The notes under the pieces were generated by a model. It saw only the letters and a list, made by a program, of their open reading frames with translations. It was not told the DNA's origin and did not search any database. Positions 16,430-25,308 of a stretch of DNA of 64,000 nt are shown here, piece after piece (position 1 is the first letter of the stretch; the number at the start of each line of letters is the position of its first letter). Position numbers and translations under genes: made by a program. The DNA comes from Lewinella sp050633125 (GTDB lineage: Bacteria > Bacteroidota > Bacteroidia > Chitinophagales > Saprospiraceae). Location of the stretch: NCBI RefSeq assembly GCF_050633125.1, contig NZ_JBOEFX010000054.1, forward strand, positions 1 through 64,000. The letters run 5' to 3'.

Positions 16430-17860
16430 CTAAGAGGGAGAAATAGCCGGAGGGGGTGTTTCTCCCTCTTCTTGTATCAAGGTAAACTGATCAAAATAAA
16501 AGAGCGAATAGTAGATAACATAATTGCTCAAGCCCAAGAAGATAAGTGGGGTCATTAATTCAATACGCCCAAGTAGGGTAGCAACAAAGAGACAAACGGC
16601 CTCTATTAGAAAAATATAATACACCGCTCGGTTATTACTCTTATACCATAAAAGCAAGAGAATACTTACGATCCCCATCGCAACGATAATTGTTTTTTGC
16701 GAACCGACTCCCGATCTAATATTGAGACTTGCAACAATGGTATAGAGGATAATGATGATCAACATAAAGGTCAGTATACCTGCATTCTTGTTTTGAGCAA
16801 ACTGCATTTTAAGCGCACTAAAGGTGGCTGAAATATCTTCTTTTATCATTTGCTCATTGCCGTAATCTACAGATTTACTGGCAGGCATGGCCACTGCTAT
16901 AACCCAAGCAATCACATGAATAAAAGGGATATTTAGAAACAAATAACACCAGGAAGGGTACTTGGCTCTGGATACAAAATAAGCTACCAAAAAATTACGG
17001 TAGATGACAGAAACAACATACAGAGCTACTAAAATAGCAGTTAACAACACCAATGGCCCGAGAGCAAAATCTAAACTCGCTACCTTTTGTATCTGCCGTG
17101 TAGCCCCAAATACTAAGACGAAAAGCGTTAGCCGCGTTACCCAATGGATCAGAGAAAAAGTGAGCGCACTCATCGGCGGGGCTTCAGGAATGCTGACTTG
17201 CTTAAAGTCAAAGAAACGGGCATTCTTTACTTTGTTGATTAAGAACCAAATAATAAGCAAGAAAGCAGGGAGTTGCAAATTAGAAAGTAACACCGTCAGC
17301 ATATTTATCCGACGGGTAGAATTGGTGCCCGAAGTAATGCTGAGCGACAAAAAGTTCTTTGCTCCAAAAAGACGGTAGAATTTCTCCACCAATTCACCAT
17401 AATCAAAGGTGGGCATATTAAAACCGAGTAAAACCAGGAAGGTTATTAGTAAAAAGGAAACAGCTTTTCTTCTTTCTTTGAAATAAAAGAACGCAAAAAC
17501 ACCCACCGCTATCAATAATCCTGCGGCGTTAAACCAGTAGGCACTAACAAAATTCTCATAGGAACTGTTGGGGCCTGTGAAAGTACTATAGTAGAGATAT
17601 CCAGCCATCAAGGATTGAATAGCCCCTGCGATAAAACTTCCTCGCCTTTCACCTGTAAGTTGGCCAATTCCCCACCACAAACAAATAGGTATGGCCATAT
17701 AATAAACAGTATTCAAGAAAAGAGGCCCGTAATTGAGCGTTTCGGAACCGTAACGAGGCGTGCCATTACTCCAAAAAAGAATTAGATAGAAAAGACTTAA
17801 TCCCACAGAGATGGCGCATAAGCGATAAAAAACACGTCTAAAATTTTCAGTGATCAGCAT
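16430..17860 (-). CDS. Polytopic inner-membrane protein, function unknown
   Basis: A 476-residue protein with about ten to eleven predicted membrane segments and short loops. The start is taken at the ATG at 17860; the frame extends 26 codons further to a GTG with no supporting promoter. One hydrophilic loop about two-thirds along (YGNEQMIKEDISATFSALKM) may be cytoplasmic. No transporter, glycosyltransferase or protease signature is visible and I do not recognise the family. It converges with the amidohydrolase gene and diverges from the next one. Confidence 0.75.
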   Translation of the reverse strand: MLITENFRRVFYRLCAISVGLSLFYLILFWSNGTPRYGSETLNYGPLFLNTVYYMAIPICLWWGIGQLTGERRGSFIAGAIQSLMAGYLYYSTFTGPNSSYENFVSAYWFNAAGLLIAVGVFAFFYFKERRKAVSFLLITFLVLLGFNMPTFDYGELVEKFYRLFGAKNFLSLSITSGTNSTRRINMLTVLLSNLQLPAFLLIIWFLINKVKNARFFDFKQVSIPEAPPMSALTFSLIHWVTRLTLFVLVFGATRQIQKVASLDFALGPLVLLTAILVALYVVSVIYRNFLVAYFVSRAKYPSWCYLFLNIPFIHVIAWVIAVAMPASKSVDYGNEQMIKEDISATFSALKMQFAQNKNAGILTFMLIIIILYTIVASLNIRSGVGSQKTIIVAMGIVSILLLLWYKSNNRAVYYIFLIEAVCLFVATLLGRIELMTPLIFLGLSNYVIYYSLFYFDQFTLIQEEGETPPPAISPS

Positions 17861-18029
17861 AAGACAATAACTAGGTGTTTTACAAGATAGGAATATCTGA
17901 TAGATCAAAAAAGCATGGCTGGTTTTGTAGACAAACACGTCCTAAACAATAATCTACAAATCCTTAAATTTCTTACCTTGTGAGGGTTCCGCTACTTTGA
18001 ATTCCACCAAGGATAAAACTTACAAACCT

Positions 18030-19622
18030 ATGCGTCATGTTTACCTTTTTCTCCTGTTTTTAAGCATCACTACCTTACTCACCGCCCAGGTTGATCCCGC
18101 CCCTGATCGTATTCCAGGAGAAGGAGAGGGGCCTCATAGCCAACTAATCATCCGTGGCGTTACCCTCATCAATGGAAATGGTGCTCCTCCACGTGGACCA
18201 ATTGACATTGTTGTAGAAAATGACAGAATCGTCAAAATCCAGGTAGTGGGCAATCCTAATGTGCCAATTAATCCAGATAGACGTCCAGAATTGGAGGAAG
18301 GCGGCTACGAACTCGACGCAGAAGGTATGTACTTGATGCCGGGTTTTGTGGATATGCACGGACATATTGGTGGTCGGGCACAAGGCGCTGATGCAGAGTA
18401 TGTCTTTAAATTGTGGCTAGGTCACGGTATTACAACCATTCGTGACCCATCGTGTGGAAATGGATTAGACTGGGTACTGGAGCACAAAGCGCGCAGTGAT
18501 CGCAATGAGATTGCCGCCCCTCGCATTGAAGCTTATACCGTCTTTGGTCAGGGAAATTACGATCAAATCAACACCCCCGAAGGCGCTCGTCAGTGGGTGC
18601 GTGACAATGCTGCCAAAGGAGCCGACGGCATCAAGTTTTTTGGAGCCAACCCCGACATTATGGGTGCAGCATTGGCAGAGAATAAAAAATTAGGTTTGCG
18701 CTCTGCTTGTCACCATGCCCAAATGGATGTTGGTCGCTGGAATGTAGTCAATAGCGCTGAGGCAGGATTGACCTCGATGGAGCACTGGTACGGGCTCCCC
18801 GAGGCACTTTTTACCGATCGCACGGTACAGAACTACCCTGTAGACTATAATTATCAAAATGAGCAGGATCGCTTTCAGGAAGCTGGGCGCCTTTGGAAAC
18901 AAGCTGCAGCACCATTTAGCGATCATTGGAATAAAGTCATGGATGACTTGATCGCACTGGACTTCACCATTGATCCGACTTTTAATATTTACGAAGCCAA
19001 CCGCGACCTGATGAGGGCTCGCCGCGCCGAATGGCATGAAGAATACACCTTGCCCAGCTTGTGGCAATTTTACCAGCCTAGCCGAATCAGTCATGGCTCT
19101 TACTGGCATGCCTGGGGCACCGAACAAGAGGTTGCATGGCGGGAGAACTACCGTCTGTGGATGACTTTTGTTAATGAATACAAAAACCGGGGAGGGAGAG
19201 TAACCACAGGCTCCGATTCTGGGTTTATTTTCCAATTGTACGGTTTTGCCTACATTCGCGAGCTGGAACTACTTCGCGAAGCTGGTTTCCACCCGCTAGA
19301 GGTCATTCGGTCAGCTACCCTCAATGGAGCGGAAGCCCTAGGGATGGAGCAGGAAATAGGAACGGTAGAAGTGGGCAAGAAAGCCGACTTTGTCATCGTA
19401 AACGAAAATCCACTAGCTGACTTTAAGGTGCTGTACGGCACGGGCGCAATACGCCTGGATGATAATAATGAGGTCATTCGTACGGAAGGGGTAAAATATA
19501 CCGTTAAAGACGGTGTCGTTTACGATGCACAGCAACTATTGGAAGACGTGAAGGCAATGGTGCAGGATGCTAAGTCTTCCGAAGGCGTAGAAATTCGCCA
19601 GCCAGGCGTTAATGAGAAATAA
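18030..19622 (+). CDS. Exported amidohydrolase family protein
   Basis: A 530-residue metal-dependent hydrolase of the imidazolonepropionase-like amidohydrolase group. The start is the ATG at 18030, directly before a signal peptide (VYLFLLFLSITTLLTAQ); the frame continues to a TTG at 17997 but that stretch is not signal-like. The HxH metal ligands are His110 and His112 (DMHGHIGG). A probable Lys ligand lies in GIKFFGANP, a His in CHHAQMDVG, and an Asp in TGSDSGFIF. The closing segment KKADFVIVNENPLADF is typical. It shares only the hydrolase domain with the larger enzyme at 13042. The next gene follows after 20 bases, so the two are probably co-transcribed. Confidence 0.87.
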   Translation: MRHVYLFLLFLSITTLLTAQVDPAPDRIPGEGEGPHSQLIIRGVTLINGNGAPPRGPIDIVVENDRIVKIQVVGNPNVPINPDRRPELEEGGYELDAEGMYLMPGFVDMHGHIGGRAQGADAEYVFKLWLGHGITTIRDPSCGNGLDWVLEHKARSDRNEIAAPRIEAYTVFGQGNYDQINTPEGARQWVRDNAAKGADGIKFFGANPDIMGAALAENKKLGLRSACHHAQMDVGRWNVVNSAEAGLTSMEHWYGLPEALFTDRTVQNYPVDYNYQNEQDRFQEAGRLWKQAAAPFSDHWNKVMDDLIALDFTIDPTFNIYEANRDLMRARRAEWHEEYTLPSLWQFYQPSRISHGSYWHAWGTEQEVAWRENYRLWMTFVNEYKNRGGRVTTGSDSGFIFQLYGFAYIRELELLREAGFHPLEVIRSATLNGAEALGMEQEIGTVEVGKKADFVIVNENPLADFKVLYGTGAIRLDDNNEVIRTEGVKYTVKDGVVYDAQQLLEDVKAMVQDAKSSEGVEIRQPGVNEK

Positions 19623-19642
19623 ATAAAACAATCATAATTACC

Positions 19643-20185
19643 ATGCAATTTTTGAAGTACTTTTTTAGCCTTTTGTTGGCTGTTACATTAATGACGAGCT
19701 GTAAACCCGACGCTCCTGGCGATAACGGTGCAACGGTAGATGCTGCCCCCAATGAGGCAACCGAGCAGGGAAGTTTTGCTACGCCCGTACTACCAAATGC
19801 CAATAGCCCCAAGGTTCAGCTTTTACTACGCTCTCCTTACTGGGTAGCAGAGCATTGGGTAAACCACGAAGACAATACCCAAAACCTTCCCAACAAGGGC
19901 CGCTGGTGGGCACTTAATGCCGATGGGACTTTCACTACAGGACAATGGCAAGAAACTTATTCCAATGGCAGTTGGGTAATCTATAACGACGGCCCTAAAG
20001 AGCTTCTTCATTTCGATGCAGCGAATAATGCGCTGGATATGGAGTTCGAGATGCAGGCCGTTTCCCAATTGCAAGATTATATGTCTTGGTCAGGAACAAA
20101 GACCTATGACATGAGTCGGATAGCAGTCAAGGCAGTCAGCTTGTTGAGTATGCCTACCAAGCTGCAATTCAACGTTGCAGAATAG
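19643..20185 (+). CDS. Small lipoprotein, possibly lipocalin-like
   Basis: A 180-residue lipoprotein with a lipobox LMTSC (Cys at 20), then an acidic, low-complexity linker. A beta-rich domain follows, with several Trp (YWVAEHWVNH, GRWWALNADGTFTTGQW, SNGSWVIYND). The pattern of a GRWWxLNxDGTF strand followed by a GxW strand resembles lipocalin-like domains that read a small ligand or simply act as envelope proteins. That family link is tentative. It probably shares a transcript with the amidohydrolase 20 bases upstream and is followed by a terminator hairpin. Confidence 0.7.
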   Translation: MQFLKYFFSLLLAVTLMTSCKPDAPGDNGATVDAAPNEATEQGSFATPVLPNANSPKVQLLLRSPYWVAEHWVNHEDNTQNLPNKGRWWALNADGTFTTGQWQETYSNGSWVIYNDGPKELLHFDAANNALDMEFEMQAVSQLQDYMSWSGTKTYDMSRIAVKAVSLLSMPTKLQFNVAE

Positions 20186-20226
20186 TGACAGATCACTAGT
20201 TCTGGTCAAAAATATTTCCTATGATT

Positions 20227-20274
20227 TAGCAGGTTTCGTGGATGTTGTCCCGCGGAACCTGCTATAGTTTTAAG
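20227..20274 (+). terminator. Terminator hairpin after the lipoprotein gene
   Basis: TAGCAGGTT-CG-GG pairs with CC-GCG-AACCTGCTA (15 bp, two wobbles), with TAGTTTTAA after the stem. Confidence 0.65.
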
Positions 20275-20281
20275 TAAAAAA

Positions 20282-22255
20282 ATGATGATTCACCAAAAAA
20301 TGGCTTTAGCCAATATTAAGCGTACCGCACTTTGTGGACTACTGGGCTTTTTGTTTACCCTACCTTTAATTGCCCAACATGGCATCTACAATGATGATCC
20401 GATGCAAAAAATGCCTCTGGGCACAGAGGAGAGTGAGTATCATTACCGCGAAGCCACCGGAGAATCCTTCTCCAATACGCGTATTGAACCACCCAATTGG
20501 TGGACAGGAATGGCAGAGCGCCAACTGGAAATCCTGATTTATGATCGAAACGCTAGCGACCTAGAACCCTCCATTGATTATCCGGGGGTAAGCTTGTTGG
20601 AAACGACAAGACTGGAGAATCCCAATTACATTTTCCTTTTACTGGATATAGCTCCTGAGACCAAGGCTGGTAGCTTTTTTATTGAACTAAAGTATCCGGA
20701 TGGTAGAGAAAATAAAGCTTACCCTTACGAATTAAAAGCCCGCGACAATACCCCTAAAGCACAAGGTATTACAGCAGCTGACTTTATCTATCTGATCATG
20801 CCGGATCGATTTGCCAATGGTGATAAAGGCAACGACAAAGGGCGAGATATGCTCCAGAAAGGAACCAACCGTGATAAAGTGTTTTTTCGACACGGTGGAG
20901 ACCTCATTGGGATCATGGAACACCTCGATTATATCGAAGAATTGGGGGCAACTGCACTTTGGCTAAACCCCGTGCTCGAAAACGACCAACCTTACGAAAG
21001 TTACCACGGTTATGCCGTCACAGATCATTATGAAATTGACCCTCGTTTGGGTAGTAACGAGCAATATCGGCAGCTGATACAACTGGCCCATGCACGCGGG
21101 CAGAAGGTTATCATGGACGTTATTTTCAACCACACAGGAGACCAACATTGGTTTATCAGGGATTTGCCTGCTACCGACTGGATTCACCAATGGAAGGATG
21201 GTTATCGCGATATTTCCTACCGGGCGCCAGTACACCTTGATCCTTATGCAGCGGAAAGCGACTTCACGCAAGTTACGGATAGCTGGTTCGATAAGCATAT
21301 GCCAGACCTAAATCAACAACATCCACAATTAGCCAACTACCTCATTCAGAACAGCATCTGGTGGACAGAATACAGTGGCCAAGATGGTTTTCGTGTTGAT
21401 ACTTATGCCTATTGTGACCAGGGTTTCATGAGCGAATGGAATCGTCGGATGCTAAAGGAATATCCCGACTTAGGAATATTTGCAGAAACTTGGGTCCATG
21501 GCACCGGTGTTCAGTCCTGGTTTGCTAAAGGAACACGGGCGAATGATCATAACAGTCACCTGCCGGGAGTTACAGATTTTCAACTGTATTATGCACTCAA
21601 AGAAGCCCTCACCGAAACACAAGAATGGACAAGTGGTGTTGCCAAAATTTACTATATTTTAGCACAGGATTATCTTTACGAAGACGCTTACCGCAATGTC
21701 CTGTTTTTAGACAACCACGACCTGGGGCGTATTTACGGCGAACTAGGAGAGGATTTAGATAAATTCAAATCTGCTGTAAGCTTGTTGCTCACGCTGCGAG
21801 GTATTCCGATGCTTTATTATGGGAGCGAAATTCTGATGACCGGTACTGGCGGGGCTTTTGGCGAAGGTGGCCGACGAGATTTTCCCGGTGGTTTCCCCAG
21901 AGATAAGGAAAACAAATTCAAAGAGAGAGACAGAACTACCGAAGAGCAAGAGGCGTTCAATGTTATAAAGGCACTAGCGAATTACCGCAAGGAAAATCCT
22001 GTGTTACAAAACGGTCAACTCACACAGTACATTCCAGAAGATGGCGTATATGTCTTCTTTCGTTACAATGAGGAAAAAACAGTAATGATCGCCTATAATT
22101 CTAATCCTGCAGAAATGACACTCGCAACCGACCGCTTTGCACAACAAATAGCAGGAGCAACAGCTGGAACAAACATCGTTACCGGACAGAAAGTTGAGGA
22201 TGTGGCTAGTCTTTTACTAAAGCCTTACGAAACCGTGGTGTTGGAATTGCAATAA
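20282..22255 (+). CDS. GH13 alpha-amylase/neopullulanase-like glycoside hydrolase
   Basis: Hydrolyses alpha-1,4-linked (and possibly alpha-1,6-linked) glucans outside the cytoplasm. The 657-residue protein has a signal peptide (to about residue 32) and a cyclomaltodextrinase-type N-terminal beta domain (~65-160). A full GH13 barrel follows: conserved region I DVIFNH (279-284), nucleophile Asp373 in GFRVDTYAY, acid/base Glu402 in IFAETWV, and transition-state stabiliser DNHD (477-480). A C-terminal all-beta domain ends the protein. This architecture matches periplasmic neopullulanase or cyclomaltodextrinase rather than a SusG-type lipoprotein, as there is no lipobox. Several Met codons near the start leave the exact N-terminus open. 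There is no SusC/SusD pair nearby. Confidence 0.92.
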   Translation: MMIHQKMALANIKRTALCGLLGFLFTLPLIAQHGIYNDDPMQKMPLGTEESEYHYREATGESFSNTRIEPPNWWTGMAERQLEILIYDRNASDLEPSIDYPGVSLLETTRLENPNYIFLLLDIAPETKAGSFFIELKYPDGRENKAYPYELKARDNTPKAQGITAADFIYLIMPDRFANGDKGNDKGRDMLQKGTNRDKVFFRHGGDLIGIMEHLDYIEELGATALWLNPVLENDQPYESYHGYAVTDHYEIDPRLGSNEQYRQLIQLAHARGQKVIMDVIFNHTGDQHWFIRDLPATDWIHQWKDGYRDISYRAPVHLDPYAAESDFTQVTDSWFDKHMPDLNQQHPQLANYLIQNSIWWTEYSGQDGFRVDTYAYCDQGFMSEWNRRMLKEYPDLGIFAETWVHGTGVQSWFAKGTRANDHNSHLPGVTDFQLYYALKEALTETQEWTSGVAKIYYILAQDYLYEDAYRNVLFLDNHDLGRIYGELGEDLDKFKSAVSLLLTLRGIPMLYYGSEILMTGTGGAFGEGGRRDFPGGFPRDKENKFKERDRTTEEQEAFNVIKALANYRKENPVLQNGQLTQYIPEDGVYVFFRYNEEKTVMIAYNSNPAEMTLATDRFAQQIAGATAGTNIVTGQKVEDVASLLLKPYETVVLELQ

Positions 22256-22279
22256 CAACCTGAAAAACTAGAATTTATA

Positions 22280-22789
22280 ATGAATAAAATACTCCAACTA
22301 ATACTCCTCGCAACCCTGTGCTTTTCCTGCATAGATGAGCAAGCTATCAGCTCCATTTCTCCTGTGAATTGGGAGAAGAGAAAAGCAAGAGAAATAATTC
22401 TTGATTCACTAGAGCATGGCATGACTTATCTCTCTGTGTATTCTCAAATTTATAGCCAAACGGAGCATACTACCCACAGCTTGACAGCTACAGTGAGCAT
22501 GAGAAATACGAGCCTAAAGGATACCGTTTATCTAAGTCAGGCCGCTTATTATGATACCCACGGCACATTCCTTCGGAGTTATTTTGACGAAACTATCTTC
22601 ATCGCTCCCATGGAAACCGTAGAAATTGTGATTGACGAAATAGATAAGGATGGAGGTACCGGGGCTAACTTCATCTTCGACTGGCATATCCGGCACAAGG
22701 CGCATGAACCTGTCTTTGAAGCAGTAATGATTTCCACCTCCGGGCAGCAAGGTTTATCCTTCTCCACGCAGGGAAAAAGGGTAGAGTAG
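22280..22789 (+). CDS. DUF3124 lipoprotein
   Basis: A 169-residue lipoprotein (signal to CFSC, Cys at 17). The body matches the DUF3124 pattern: YLSVYSQIYSQ, a TVSMRNTSLKDTVYL strand pair, YYDTHGTFLRSYF, the near-invariant GGTGANFIFDW, and EAVMISTSGQQGLSF near the end. The family is widespread and of unknown function. The gene begins 24 bases after the amylase stop and is probably co-transcribed with it, but a functional link is not evident. Confidence 0.85.
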   Translation: MNKILQLILLATLCFSCIDEQAISSISPVNWEKRKAREIILDSLEHGMTYLSVYSQIYSQTEHTTHSLTATVSMRNTSLKDTVYLSQAAYYDTHGTFLRSYFDETIFIAPMETVEIVIDEIDKDGGTGANFIFDWHIRHKAHEPVFEAVMISTSGQQGLSFSTQGKRVE

Positions 22790-22824
22790 TCCTGTCATAA
22801 ACTACCAGGAAAGGTTTGCAATTT

Positions 22825-22906
22825 GAACCATATAAGGGATTATAAGGTCATTTAAGTATTATAATAAAGACACTTATTATGGTTTTTATAATCCCTTATA
22901 TGGTTC
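22825..22906. repeat. Palindromic element, copy 2 (inverted relative to copy 1)
   Basis: The left arm 22825-22846 is identical to the left arm of copy 1; the right arm 22886-22906 complements it over 21 bp. The core begins GTCATTTAAGT, the same as the reverse complement of copy 1's core. It again lies between two convergent genes. Confidence 0.9.
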
Positions 22907-22923
22907 ACGATTTGTAAAAGCGA

Positions 22924-24018
22924 TTATTGCTTCCGCGTCACTTTCATGTCTCCTCCCAACGCAATGATATCAGAGCGTTGCTGAAATTCCTTATCAGCGG
23001 ACCGAGAGTGGTCGCCCTTGTAAGCATCCCAACTTTCGTAGCCATGCTCAAGGGCAATCATTTCCTGAAGGACAGACCAAAAAAGGCGAGGATTGTCATA
23101 ACTTTTAGTTTCTCCTTTGCGGAATGACATGGCTTCTTCACGACCTTCTGATACTTCGACACCAGTGATGGCCGCAGGAGTATTCACGCTACTAGGCAGG
23201 CCATATTTTTTTCTAACCTCGGGCCGGTCAGCATAGTCATTATAAGCTTCTGCCAAATTCTTGTTTCGAACCTCCTCGTCCGCACCCAAAGCGGAAGGGT
23301 CTCCAGCGTAATCTGCTTGTTCAACTTTTCGTTCTACGTGACGGCTGTACATGGCTTTATCATAAGCCGCGAGGCCTTGGCGGTCAAAGATACTTGCTAT
23401 TTGAACACCGTCAAAACCAGCAAGACTTAGCCCCTTAAACCATTCTTCACTGTTGGCGATGTATTTCATATGTGATTTGGCTTCTCCGCTGGCATTGTCC
23501 CTTACTTCTGCCAGGTAAGCTGCAACGTCAGCTGCACTCATACTGAGGTCGCCTTGCCCTTGCTGAAGGAAATAGACCCCAGTGGCAAGGATTACTCCCG
23601 GCGACATGGTTTCTTTTTCAGCCTCCAAAAAGGTTTGCGCGGCACTCATTTCTATCCAGCTGTTGATATCGCTGCTCCGAATCATGTTGCGGCTATTGCG
23701 GGTGCTGACTGGTTTTACTTCTGGGGTGGCAACCGTTCTGATTTTGCTACTGCGGGAAGCTTCCCGTAGCGTAGGGAGTGCTGCACGATCTGAAGGACTT
23801 CTTCTGATAGAGCTACTTTCTCCCCTGAGGTCTTCGCGTGCCTTACTCAAGTTAAGGGTTGCATATTCTTGGGTTGGCCCAAGTTCGTCTTCTGTGAAAT
23901 CCTGGGTCGTCTGTGTTGCCAGAAAGGAGGATAAATCAGATTTTGAAACAAAGCCAACACAAAGCACAATGGCCGCAAAAGCGCCAAAGTATTTAAAAAT
24001 TTGTAGAATGAAATTCAT
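22924..24018 (-). CDS. Membrane-anchored protein with degenerate glucosaminidase-like domain
   Basis: A 364-residue protein with an N-terminal membrane anchor or signal (YFGAFAAIVLCVGFV), then a Ser/Arg-rich disordered region to about 105. The following helical domain (SDINSWIEMSAAQTFLEAEK, ETMSPGVILATGVYFLQQGQG) lines up with the active domain of the next gene, where the same place reads TIAQGILESDAG. The Glu used by GH73 glucosaminidases is not present here, so it may bind rather than cut peptidoglycan. The domain assignment is inference from this local alignment. The gap to the neighbour is only 39 bases, and both are on the same strand. Confidence 0.55.
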   Translation of the reverse strand: MNFILQIFKYFGAFAAIVLCVGFVSKSDLSSFLATQTTQDFTEDELGPTQEYATLNLSKAREDLRGESSSIRRSPSDRAALPTLREASRSSKIRTVATPEVKPVSTRNSRNMIRSSDINSWIEMSAAQTFLEAEKETMSPGVILATGVYFLQQGQGDLSMSAADVAAYLAEVRDNASGEAKSHMKYIANSEEWFKGLSLAGFDGVQIASIFDRQGLAAYDKAMYSRHVERKVEQADYAGDPSALGADEEVRNKNLAEAYNDYADRPEVRKKYGLPSSVNTPAAITGVEVSEGREEAMSFRKGETKSYDNPRLFWSVLQEMIALEHGYESWDAYKGDHSRSADKEFQQRSDIIALGGDMKVTRKQ

Positions 24019-24057
24019 AATTACACGATTTTTGGTATGTTATTAAGTATAAATTTT

Positions 24058-25071
24058 TCATGAGTTAAGGGCGTTCGATAAGGCAGCATCCAGCCGCCAT
24101 AATTCGTAGGTCTCAATCAAGTAAACCAGCTTTTTATGGTAGCTTTTTGAGGTCGCATAGCCCGCCATTTTTAGGCCGGCAGCTTGTGCTGCGTAATAGG
24201 GCAGGGTAGTGTATCCAAAAAAGTCTTCGGGGGGAATTCCAGAGGTCTTTTGGAAAATAGAAGCCATCTCCGTAATATCAATTCGCTCTTTTTGCACAGG
24301 GAATGTCTCCCAAATCCAGGCATAGCATCCTTTGCGGGCTGTCGTACATTTGTTTTTCAACAAATTGCTGTGTCGTCGATAGCTATCCTGCACACTAAGA
24401 TAGGTTTCAAACCGGTCGTATTTATGGTCGTCATGATGTTGAGATACCCCAATGGCCGGTGTTTTAAAAGTAAAATCGTGATCATACAACTGACCATAAT
24501 TTTTACTTTTTATCTTTTTTCGACCATTAGCATTAGGAAGGGCTTTTATACCAAAATGATTGTTGGTTGTTCTGGCCAAACGAGACCTGCCAGCATCACT
24601 TTCCAATATTCCCTGAGCGATGGTAATACTTGCTGAAACATTGGTATTGTACATATCATACAAGGCCTCATCCAGATAAGATTCAATATAAGCCAGGTAA
24701 GCATTAGCTGCCTTTAGTTTCCCTGACGACCAACCTTCTTTGGCTAGTTTTTTGGCAATTACATCAGCGTTCCAGTTATGACGAACTTGTAATGATTCTT
24801 CAACGTGGAAGGCAGTAGACATTTTCGAGCGCGGCTCTAACAGTCTATTGTCCAGGGTAATGATATGAATGGCTAGCTTTTCTCCTAAGGTAGTGGTCTG
24901 TTCCCAGCCTATTCGGGAGGCGTCCGTGATTTCCTGGATGACAGGAAGCTTTCTAAATTCGTCGAATCCTTGTTCGTAAATAAAATATCCACCACCTGCC
25001 AGCACCAAGAAGCCAAAGACAGGCAAAAACCCATCCATAAAGGAATTGATTATTTGTTGTAGATAGTTCAT
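24058..25071 (-). CDS. Membrane-anchored glucosaminidase (GH73-type peptidoglycan hydrolase)
   Basis: Predicted to cleave the glycan strand of peptidoglycan. The 337-residue protein starts at the ATG at 25071 (the frame extends 16 codons further). It has one membrane anchor (GFLPVFGFLVLAGGGYFIY) and a glucosaminidase domain at about 130-270. Family motifs are SITIAQGILESDAGRS with the catalytic Glu, NNHFGIK, and the Tyr-rich FKTPAIGVSQHHDDHKYDRF and SVQDSYRRHSNLL segments. The C-terminus (AAGLKMAGYATSKSYHKKLV) is also family-like. It is encoded just before a degenerate relative. A -7 box lies at 25237-25244, giving a leader of about 160 bases. Confidence 0.85.
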   Translation of the reverse strand: MNYLQQIINSFMDGFLPVFGFLVLAGGGYFIYEQGFDEFRKLPVIQEITDASRIGWEQTTTLGEKLAIHIITLDNRLLEPRSKMSTAFHVEESLQVRHNWNADVIAKKLAKEGWSSGKLKAANAYLAYIESYLDEALYDMYNTNVSASITIAQGILESDAGRSRLARTTNNHFGIKALPNANGRKKIKSKNYGQLYDHDFTFKTPAIGVSQHHDDHKYDRFETYLSVQDSYRRHSNLLKNKCTTARKGCYAWIWETFPVQKERIDITEMASIFQKTSGIPPEDFFGYTTLPYYAAQAAGLKMAGYATSKSYHKKLVYLIETYELWRLDAALSNALNS

Positions 25072-25236
25072 TAGCTCACAAAGACAAAATAAGGCGCTCT
25101 GGTAAATAATTACAAGCAAGGAAGCTGATTAACAGCTGCCAAAAAAACACAATGGGAATGAGTGGAAGTGGGGCGTTGATTAAAAAAGATTGCCATTTTT
25201 TATAGGAAATGGCACGTGTAGATCACTAGTATGTGG

Positions 25237-25244
25237 CAAAAGTA
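25237..25244 (-). promoter_or_regulatory. -7 box (TACTTTTG) for the glucosaminidase gene
   Basis: Perfect TAnnTTTG on the minus strand, about 165 bases before the ATG at 25071. The stretch between holds no open frame. Confidence 0.45.
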
Positions 25245-25308
25245 GCCCTTTGACGCGATAAGATAGTTGATTTTTTCTTATTTATCCTCTTTTGTCAGTT
25301 GCCCTCTT

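Noticed and set aside
17997..18029. Upstream TTG start for the amidohydrolase
   Set aside because: The signal peptide begins at the ATG at 18030, and the added residues (STKDKTYKP) do not fit a signal peptide start.
24184..24636. 150-codon plus-strand frame opposite the glucosaminidase
   Set aside because: Antisense shadow of a gene with clear family motifs.
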